A stretch of 64,000 bases of DNA from Anaerolineaceae bacterium (GTDB taxonomy: Bacteria; Chloroflexota; Anaerolineae; Anaerolineales; Anaerolineaceae): assembly GCA_030653365.1 (NCBI GenBank), contig JAURZL010000007.1:124001-188000 (forward strand), in the 5' to 3' direction. A program made the position numbers and the translations under genes. The notes below the pieces were generated by a model. That model saw nothing but the letters and a program-made list of their open reading frames with translations. It made no database searches and was not told where the DNA came from. Shown piece by piece: positions 53,826 to 61,014 of this stretch (the stretch's first letter is position 1; every line of letters begins with the position of its first letter).

Positions 53826-56624
53826 ATGAAGCTGATCAGATTTTTTGCATTTTTGATAATAATTTCGATTCTTATTCCTATTCAATCTGTTAATACTGCA
53901 AATTTAACTCAGATTAGTGAAGCAGAAATAAAAGCACAGGATCTACTTCAAAAGATGACCCCGGAGGAAAGAGTAGGTCAATTATTTTTGGTAGCATTTC
54001 AAGGGAATGAAGTTACCTCAGAGAGTGAAATTTATAACTTAATCGTCAATCATCATGTTGGGGGAGTAATCCTCAGATTAGAAAATGATAATTTCATTGC
54101 AACCAACACTGTGCAAAATATTTATAACCTGACTCAATCTTTGCAGCAATTTGAATGGGAAGGGTCTTTGCCTGAAGTATCTGATGAACCAACATCTGGT
54201 GTAAACTTGCCTTCAAATTACATACCAATTTTCATTTCAGTCTCTCAAGAAGGAGATTCCTACCCAAATAATTCAATTATTAATGGCGTCACCAACCTTC
54301 CAAGTCAACTGGCAATTGGGGCTACGTGGGATTTAGACCTTGCGGAACGAGTAGGGAGTGTTCTGGGTCAAGAACTAAAAGCATTGGGTTTTAATATGTT
54401 ATTAGGTCCATCTCTGGATGTGTTGGATTTACCCTATGTGGAAGGTGGAGATGATTTGGGTGCCAGAACTTTTGGAGGAGATCCTTTTTGGGTAGGTGAG
54501 TTGGGAAAAGCTTACATTCGTGGTGTTCACGCAGGCAGTGATAATCATATGGCAGTCATTTCAAAACACTTTCCAGGAAGGGGATCTTCAGACAGACTCC
54601 CTGAAAATGAAGTTGCAACAGTTAGAAAATCCTTGGAACAATTGAAACAAATCGAATTAGCTCCATATTTCTCTGTTACTGGTAATGCACCGGATCAGGT
54701 TTCGACAACTGATGGCTTATTAATGTCTCATATTCGATATCAGGGTTTTCAAGGGAATATTCGCGCAACGACACGTCCTGTAAGTTTTGATCAGTCTGCT
54801 CAGGAACAATTGATGTCTTTACCAGCTTTTGCGACCTGGCGCGAGTCAGGTGGCATTATTGTAAGTGATAACCTAGGATCGAATGCTGTGAGAAAATTTT
54901 TCAACCCGACTGGTGAAGGATTTGATCCGAGACAAATTTCTCGAAATGCATTTATATCCGGGAACGATTTATTATTATTGGATTTATATGTCGATACCAG
55001 TGATCTGGATCCATATGCGACAACATTAAGGGTTTTAGAATTTTTTACCCAAAAATATTCTGAAGACCCTGCGTTTGCTCAGCGGGTGGATTCATCTGTA
55101 TTACGCATACTAAAACTTAAGTATCAACTTTACGGCTCTTTTGAAATAATTAATGTAATTCCTGATATCAGTGGATTGAGCAATGTAGGGATTAATCAAC
55201 AAATTAATTTTGATATTGCCAGTAATTCAGTTGTTTTAATGAGCCCAGATATTGTTGAATTGGATGTTATCATGCCACGCCCTCCTCAGAATAATGAAAG
55301 AATATTATTTATTACGGACACCATTTCTGCTCGGCAATGCACAGAATGTCCAAATCAATCTATCTTTGGTGTCAATACGATGCAGGAGGCTGTTTTAAGA
55401 TTATACGGACCAGGTGCTGGTGATCAAGTGATTCCTGCCCGGATGGCATCATACACCTTTACAGATTTATATCGCTACTTGCAAGAACCTGGTTCTTATT
55501 CGGTTTTAGACTCCGAATTACGAAACGCCAATTGGATTGTTTTTTCCTTCATTAAACCTAATTATGATAGGGAAGAAACATTAGCATTACAAAAATTCCT
55601 GGCAGATCGGCAGGATCTACTCAATAACAAGAAAGTTATTGCATTTGGGTTTAATGCACCTTATTATCTTGATGCAACTGACATAAGCAAGTTGACAGCA
55701 TATTATGTTTTATTCAGCAAAACTTCTGCCTTTGTTGATACCGCGGCAAGATTATTATTCCAGGAAATGACCGCTGAAGGTGTGTTGCCTGTAAGTGTTC
55801 CAGGAATAGGTTATGATTTAATATCACGTACCGCACCAAATCCAAACCAAATCATTCCATTGTTATTAAATTCAAATGTTGAAATTTCTCCTTCTGAATT
55901 GAATGGATCCGCAAGTTTATCTGAAATTCCAAAAGTTGAATTAGGAGAAACAATCAGCCTCGAAACAGGCGTAATTGTGGATTACAACATGAATCCAGTT
56001 CCTGATGGGACGATCGTCAGATTCCTTTTCAGCTATGTTGATAAGGGAAATAATGTACAACAAGTTGAAGCCATCACTCAAACAGGGATTGCCAACGTTA
56101 CTTATAGAGTACAAAATACAGGGCTTGTCGAAATTAGAGCAGTAAGTGATCCTGCTTATAACTCCGATATTATTAAAATTGATGTTCCCGTTCCAGAAGG
56201 CGCTGAAGCGACAATTGTCGTCTTAACGACTCCGGAGGTGACAGAAACTCCATCGCCAACTCTTATGCCTACGAATACACCAACAGAAACAACGATTATT
56301 ATTTCAGAAAATCAACATGTACTTCCAAAAGTATCCGATTGGTTTGCGATGATTGTTATTGTTACATCTATTTCCGGCGGATTGTTTTTCTTTACAAGAA
56401 AACGAATACCATTGCGATGGAGCTTGCGATGGGCTTTATTGGCGTTTACCGGTGGAATTTTTGCTTATATTTTAATTAGTTTTCAATCCATATTTCGACT
56501 TGAATGGACATTATCCATCAAATCTATTGATTTGATGGCAATTTCATTTATTGGTGCAATGACTGGGTGGTTCTTAGGATGGATTTGGTATATTCGTAGA
56601 AAACTGGAAATTCAGAATACTTAA
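53826..56624 (+). CDS. GH3-family glycoside hydrolase with Ig-like domain and C-terminal membrane anchor
   Basis: A 932-residue secreted enzyme. The ATG at 53826 is chosen because a signal peptide follows at once (MKLIRFFAFLIIISILIPIQ). The GH3 domain (about 30-390) is NagZ-like: KHFPGRGSSD near residue 255 and GGIIVSDNLG for the nucleophile region. The H of the usual KHFPGHG and the downstream DSH triad are missing. A second alpha/beta region, an Ig-like domain (about 690-790), a Thr/Pro stretch and three membrane helices at the C-terminus follow. It probably trims cell-wall or GlcNAc-containing sugars at the surface. Confidence 0.82.
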   Translation: MKLIRFFAFLIIISILIPIQSVNTANLTQISEAEIKAQDLLQKMTPEERVGQLFLVAFQGNEVTSESEIYNLIVNHHVGGVILRLENDNFIATNTVQNIYNLTQSLQQFEWEGSLPEVSDEPTSGVNLPSNYIPIFISVSQEGDSYPNNSIINGVTNLPSQLAIGATWDLDLAERVGSVLGQELKALGFNMLLGPSLDVLDLPYVEGGDDLGARTFGGDPFWVGELGKAYIRGVHAGSDNHMAVISKHFPGRGSSDRLPENEVATVRKSLEQLKQIELAPYFSVTGNAPDQVSTTDGLLMSHIRYQGFQGNIRATTRPVSFDQSAQEQLMSLPAFATWRESGGIIVSDNLGSNAVRKFFNPTGEGFDPRQISRNAFISGNDLLLLDLYVDTSDLDPYATTLRVLEFFTQKYSEDPAFAQRVDSSVLRILKLKYQLYGSFEIINVIPDISGLSNVGINQQINFDIASNSVVLMSPDIVELDVIMPRPPQNNERILFITDTISARQCTECPNQSIFGVNTMQEAVLRLYGPGAGDQVIPARMASYTFTDLYRYLQEPGSYSVLDSELRNANWIVFSFIKPNYDREETLALQKFLADRQDLLNNKKVIAFGFNAPYYLDATDISKLTAYYVLFSKTSAFVDTAARLLFQEMTAEGVLPVSVPGIGYDLISRTAPNPNQIIPLLLNSNVEISPSELNGSASLSEIPKVELGETISLETGVIVDYNMNPVPDGTIVRFLFSYVDKGNNVQQVEAITQTGIANVTYRVQNTGLVEIRAVSDPAYNSDIIKIDVPVPEGAEATIVVLTTPEVTETPSPTLMPTNTPTETTIIISENQHVLPKVSDWFAMIVIVTSISGGLFFFTRKRIPLRWSLRWALLAFTGGIFAYILISFQSIFRLEWTLSIKSIDLMAISFIGAMTGWFLGWIWYIRRKLEIQNT

Positions 56625-56630
56625 TTCTGG

Positions 56631-57614
56631 TTATCGACCAATCGTAACAAGAAAGCTTAAAATTAGAACCAAAATAGCAGAAAGAAATAAAGTCTGTTCT
56701 GGATTCATACTGAGAACTTCCCGTAAAGTAATTTTTTTATTAAGAGGACGAGTTTGTATTGGCCTATCCCCAAATAACGCTTGCCGGAAAATATTAACCG
56801 TATCCGGTCTTTCATCGGGATGAAGATTCATCGCCCAGAGCATACACTTTTCTGTGCGAGAACTGATGTCATGATTGATTGCCCTGGGTGGTTTCAATGT
56901 ATCAGGATGAAGAAATCGTTGGCGGGCATCAGTTGGTGGTGTGTTGGTTAAAAGATGATACATCGTTGTACCCATTGAAAAGATATCACTGCGCACGTCA
57001 GTATGTCCTTGATCACCTCCATATTGTTCTAAAGGTGTGTATAATGCTGTACCCTGTCCCTGAACGACTGTGATTGTAATTTCTCCTGGTGCAGCAATTT
57101 TCACCAACCCAAAATCAACCAATTTCAAGACACCACTTGGAGTCAATTTTAAGTTGCTTGGTTTGATATCCCTATGTAAAATCGGCGTTTCCTGTTCATG
57201 TAAGAAATTCAATGCATCGGATAATTGGGATATCCAGCTTAAGACATCAATTTCCTGAAGAAATTGATTTTTTTGTTTGGCATTAAGCATGATAGTTCGT
57301 AGGTCTTCACCAGGAACATAATCCATAACAAGATAATCTCTTACACCGGTAGAAAAGAAATCGGACACTTTTGGTAAATTTGGATGATCCAGACGCGCTA
57401 ACACAGTAGCTTCTCTTAAGAATTGGTCGCGCGCTTCTTTGATCAATTCTTCAGGAAGATTCGAGTTATGTTCAACTTCTTTTAGGGCGCATTGTCGGCC
57501 GGATAAGCGTAGATCATCCGCTAAATATATTGATCCTGATCCACCTTGTCCAATAATTTTCTGGATGCGATAACGACCACGCAATACATCCCCCGCTTTT
57601 AACGGGAGGGGCAT
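56631..57614 (-). CDS. Serine/threonine protein kinase (PknB-like) with C-terminal membrane helix
   Basis: A 327-residue Hanks-type kinase. Gly-rich loop GQGGSGSIYLA at residues 22-32, ATP Lys K45, catalytic H147-R148-D149 (HRDIKPSN) and DFG at 167-169 are intact, so it should be active. A single membrane helix ends the protein (about 308-325), but there is no extracellular sensor, so input must come from a partner. It diverges from an FHA-domain regulator gene, a typical kinase target. Confidence 0.94.
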   Translation of the reverse strand: MPLPLKAGDVLRGRYRIQKIIGQGGSGSIYLADDLRLSGRQCALKEVEHNSNLPEELIKEARDQFLREATVLARLDHPNLPKVSDFFSTGVRDYLVMDYVPGEDLRTIMLNAKQKNQFLQEIDVLSWISQLSDALNFLHEQETPILHRDIKPSNLKLTPSGVLKLVDFGLVKIAAPGEITITVVQGQGTALYTPLEQYGGDQGHTDVRSDIFSMGTTMYHLLTNTPPTDARQRFLHPDTLKPPRAINHDISSRTEKCMLWAMNLHPDERPDTVNIFRQALFGDRPIQTRPLNKKITLREVLSMNPEQTLFLSAILVLILSFLVTIGR

Positions 57615-57778
57615 TTTGTTTTCTCCTATTCAATTTTTTGGGTATAAATTTTTTACATTTCGGCGTTTATTTGATATATTATACCTTATTAGAATTATCA
57701 TTTATAAAGATCTGTTTATGTTTTTTGATATGAATGGTTTTCAGATCGATTCTTTAGGTAAGTTATGAAGAGGCTTTA

Positions 57779-58459
57779 ATGGATGATATGTTATCAGAAT
57801 TTCCTATCTTGATCGCACAGACTGGACCATTAATCGGGCAACGATGGGGAGTGAATAAGGATATTCATATTGGACGCGATCCAGAATGTGAAATCATGAT
57901 CCCAGACAGACAAGTTTCCAGAATACATGCAAAAATTACATATTCTTTAGAAGGTGTAAAAATCGAAGATCTTGGCAGTAAAAATGGAACTTTTATTAAC
58001 GGAAACTTGATTGAGAATTCTATCTTACTTAAAGAAGGTGATGTAATTCAGGTAGCCCTTGTCCAAAGTTTTTATTATTTAAGTTCAGATGCTACCATGC
58101 CCCTGGATCAGGATTTCATTCCTGATCTTCAAAAACCAATTAACCAGAAAAAGTTGAATTTAGATTTTCGTTCAAGAAGAGTTTGGATAGGTGATGAAGA
58201 AATCCTCCCGCCACTCAGTGTCCCTCAATTTCGTTTACTTAGTGCATTGAACGACCAGGAAGGTAAAGTTGTTTCTAGAATCGATTTGATATCAATTATT
58301 TGGGGAGATGATAAAGCTGTTGGAGTCTCTGAACAGGCTTTAGATGCATTGGTCAGGCGATTGCGAGATCGTTTAAATTTATTTGATCCAACACACGATT
58401 ATTTGGTTACCGTTCGGGGGCATGGAATCCGTTTGGATAACAAAGCGGATTTGAAATAA
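57779..58459 (+). CDS. FHA-domain transcriptional regulator with OmpR-type winged helix
   Basis: A 226-residue protein. The FHA domain (about 15-95) has IGRDPECEIMIPDRQVSRIHA and DLGSKNGTFINGNLI, with the phosphothreonine-binding Gly-Arg, Ser-x-x-His and Asn residues. A winged-helix domain of OmpR type follows (about 125-222; SVPQFRLLSAL to TVRGHGIRL). It should bind a phosphorylated Thr partner and DNA. It mirrors mycobacterial EmbR with the domains in reverse order. It diverges from the Ser/Thr kinase gene. Confidence 0.9.
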   Translation: MDDMLSEFPILIAQTGPLIGQRWGVNKDIHIGRDPECEIMIPDRQVSRIHAKITYSLEGVKIEDLGSKNGTFINGNLIENSILLKEGDVIQVALVQSFYYLSSDATMPLDQDFIPDLQKPINQKKLNLDFRSRRVWIGDEEILPPLSVPQFRLLSALNDQEGKVVSRIDLISIIWGDDKAVGVSEQALDALVRRLRDRLNLFDPTHDYLVTVRGHGIRLDNKADLK

Positions 58460-58680
58460 TTTTAACATTGACAAATCAATAAATCAGACATTATTATAAA
58501 AACTCACCTAAAAGGTGAAGTCGATTATAAAATTTTAAAGTATCTATTTTGGTACCCAGATTAACTTTTTTTAGCCAATTCAATTGAAAAAGGTGTTTTC
58601 TCTTATTGATGGTCAGTGTGTTTTGGCGGATATTTCCGCTAACCACAATATATTGAGAAGATACGGAAAAGGATAATAAA

Positions 58681-59046
58681 ATGTTTATGATTATGTTTGT
58701 TTTAAACGAAGCAGGAAAATTAGATAAAATTCTTGAGAGCTGGGATAAAGCTGGAATTCGAGGTGTAACGATTATTGAAAGTACCGGTTTTCATAGAAGG
58801 AAGATCCAAAGATCAAAATTACATTTGACTTTTTTAATGGAACCAATATCGGTTGGCGCAGAAAATGGTAACTATACGCTTTTAACAGCTGTCCAGGATG
58901 AATCTACTATACAACGTTGTCTGATCGCGACAGAAACAATTGTGGGGGACCTGGATAATCCAAATACTGGGGTATTTATGGTTTGGCCTTTAAAGCAGGC
59001 AAAAGGTGTCAATAAAAATTATCAATTAGATGAAGATCAGCTATGA
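58681..59046 (+). CDS. PII-like signalling protein
   Basis: A 121-residue protein with the length and beta-alpha-beta repeat of PII/PII-like trimers (MFMIMFVLNEAGKLDKILES, then WDKAGIRGVTIIESTGFHRR). There is no canonical T-loop Tyr or PII signature, so it is a PII-like protein rather than GlnB/GlnK. The stop overlaps the start of the exchanger gene by 4 bases (ATGA), which suggests it controls that transporter, as SbtB does for SbtA. The ligand is unknown. Confidence 0.7.
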   Translation: MFMIMFVLNEAGKLDKILESWDKAGIRGVTIIESTGFHRRKIQRSKLHLTFLMEPISVGAENGNYTLLTAVQDESTIQRCLIATETIVGDLDNPNTGVFMVWPLKQAKGVNKNYQLDEDQL

Positions 59047-60029
59047 TTTGGATTGAATTTATTCTAAGTTCTGCTTTGATTGTTCTCGCTGCAGTAAAAC
59101 TTGCAGAATATGGGGATGTAATTGCTATTCGAACCAATTTAGGCCGGGCGTTTATTGGTGTAATTCTGATGGCAGCTGCAACCTCATTACCTGAATTCCT
59201 GACAGCGATCAACTCTATTCGTTTGGACATTCCAGACTTATCCGGAGGTAATATTTTTGGGGCAAACATGTATAACATGTTGCTATTAGCCTTCGTCAGT
59301 CTCCTGGGATGGCGCGAACGTGCCCTCAGAAAAGTTAGAAGACGACATGGACTGACTGCAGGGGGTTCTGTTTTCATGATTTTATTAGCCACGTTTTTTA
59401 TTTATGCCAATATTGATATTAAAATTGGTTGGGTTGGTATTGATAGTATTATCATAATTATTACCTATTTTGTTTTAGTATATTTATTGCGTGTATCTAC
59501 TGGAGCTCCAGGGGAAGCCATGGCTGAAGAACCAGATGATAGTACACCAAAATTATGGAAAGGATTACTGGGTTTTTCAATCGCTTCAGCAGTATTGGTT
59601 GCAGTAATGCCCTGGATGGTGCGCGTAGCTGATGATATAGCTGAATTATCTGGATTGAGTGAGGGCTTTATCGGTGTAGCTTTAATGGCTTTTGTGACAA
59701 CAATGCCAGAATTAGTCGCAACTATTACCGCAGTTCGAATGCGTGTTTATGACCTGGCGATTGGAAATTTATTTGGTAGCAATATGTTTAACATTTTTGC
59801 TTTGGGCCTTGTAGATATTCTTTTTACGAAAGGTAGATTTTTGAATACCATTTCACCAGAATTTATTTTGGTCGGTTTTATTGGAATGATTATGACTTTG
59901 ATTGCTTTGATTGGAAATCAAGCGAGGTTAAAACGCAGACTTATTTTTGTTGAGTTGGATGCAACAGCATTGGTTGTCACGTTTATTTTGGGGATGATTT
60001 TGATTTATAATCGCGGATTAGGAATGTGA
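59043..60029 (+). CDS. Calcium/sodium (cation) exchanger, CaCA family
   Basis: A 328-residue membrane protein with about ten helices in two inverted halves. Both alpha-repeats are clear: AAATSLPEFLTAI with GGNIFGANMYN in the first half, FVTTMPELVATI with IGNLFGSNMFN in the second. They carry the acidic cation-binding Glu residues. It would exchange Ca2+ or another cation for Na+ or H+. It is translationally coupled to the PII-like gene upstream. Confidence 0.92.
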   Translation: MIWIEFILSSALIVLAAVKLAEYGDVIAIRTNLGRAFIGVILMAAATSLPEFLTAINSIRLDIPDLSGGNIFGANMYNMLLLAFVSLLGWRERALRKVRRRHGLTAGGSVFMILLATFFIYANIDIKIGWVGIDSIIIIITYFVLVYLLRVSTGAPGEAMAEEPDDSTPKLWKGLLGFSIASAVLVAVMPWMVRVADDIAELSGLSEGFIGVALMAFVTTMPELVATITAVRMRVYDLAIGNLFGSNMFNIFALGLVDILFTKGRFLNTISPEFILVGFIGMIMTLIALIGNQARLKRRLIFVELDATALVVTFILGMILIYNRGLGM

Positions 60030-60126
60030 ATAAATTCTAATATTAATACCGTATTTAAGGAAGTTGATCCTCATTGGAAGATAATAATAAGGAAGAAATT
60101 AAAAGTGATTAATAAATTTATGAGAT

Positions 60127-60753
60127 TTAATCAGAAATATTATTAATTTTTGATGATGCAATATGATAATCTGAAGGGTTTTCACTCTCTTCATAACCTG
60201 AAATCACAATGATTGCATTACAAACATTGGGACCAGCATTACGCCATCGATGGACCAACTGTGAGGAGAAAATCAGACTATCGCCAGGTTCAAGAATATA
60301 TCGCTCGCCTGAAACGTCATAATCCAAATTACCCCGAAGACAATACACAAATTCGTGCCCCGAATGAAGCATTCCATGTGGGCCACTCGATCCTCCTGAT
60401 TCAAGTGTAAGCATAAAAGCTTCAACTCTTCCAACAAATGATTCCCCACCAAGACCTTCCCAAAGGCCTTTCATAAATGAAACCCTGTTTCTTTCGGATG
60501 CTTTGCAATGAACAATATTGTGTTTTTCAGGAATATTTCTAAAAAAAGCAGTAATTGGGATTTCTAACGCCTGTGCTAATTTGGTTAACGTACTGACAGA
60601 AGGTGATGTCAGATTTCTTTCAATCATACTTAATGCATTCGCAGAAAGATCGCTTCTTCTGGCTAATTCCCGCATAGAAATTCGTCGAGCTTCCCGTAAT
60701 TCTTTTAACCTTGATCCGACTTCCAATGAAATTGCATTATTATCAGTGCTCAT
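60127..60753 (-). CDS. XRE-family transcriptional regulator with cupin sensor domain
   Basis: A 208-residue regulator: helix-turn-helix of the Cro/C1 type at residues 12-66 (LKELREARRISMRELARRSD), then a cupin domain (about 120-190) with HSGHEFVYCLRGNLDYDV and EPGDSLIFSSQLVHRWRN, whose His/Glu residues could bind a metal or small ligand. Similar proteins control amino-acid or polyamine metabolism (PuuR-like). It is transcribed from its own promoter behind the conserved leader element (copy 3) and converges with the exchanger gene. Confidence 0.93.
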   Translation of the reverse strand: MSTDNNAISLEVGSRLKELREARRISMRELARRSDLSANALSMIERNLTSPSVSTLTKLAQALEIPITAFFRNIPEKHNIVHCKASERNRVSFMKGLWEGLGGESFVGRVEAFMLTLESGGSSGPHGMLHSGHEFVYCLRGNLDYDVSGERYILEPGDSLIFSSQLVHRWRNAGPNVCNAIIVISGYEESENPSDYHIASSKINNISD

Positions 60754-60788
60754 GGTTGAACCTGGCCTTTCAAAAAATTTTAACTTTG

Positions 60789-60875
60789 TATCCTTTCATC
60801 TTAGTTGCCAGGGTGTTTTTGGAGAGTTTTACCGCCAAAAACACGTGCCAACCCCGGTTTCAGTAAGATGATATA
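60789..60875 (-). promoter_or_regulatory. Conserved leader element, copy 3 (before the XRE-cupin gene), with perfect 10-bp hairpin
   Basis: On the minus strand, TATCATCTTACTGAAACCGG continues as GGTTGG, then a perfect stem GTGTTTTTGG / CCAAAAACAC with a 12-base loop, then GATGAAAGGATAC. The first and last blocks match copy 1 before tdk (TATCATCT, AA-CCGGGGT, GATGAAA-GATAC). A TATAAT at 60895-60900 (minus strand) would start the transcript just upstream. Confidence 0.62.
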
Positions 60876-61014
60876 ACTTTGTCCCATAAATTGTATTATA
60901 TAGATATTTAATTGATACATAAGATTTCGTAAAATCTTTTGTATTACTGTCCATAAAAATTTCAGTTGTATAATCTAATGGTAGATAAATTCCTTTAGAG
61001 AGGTTTCATTATAC

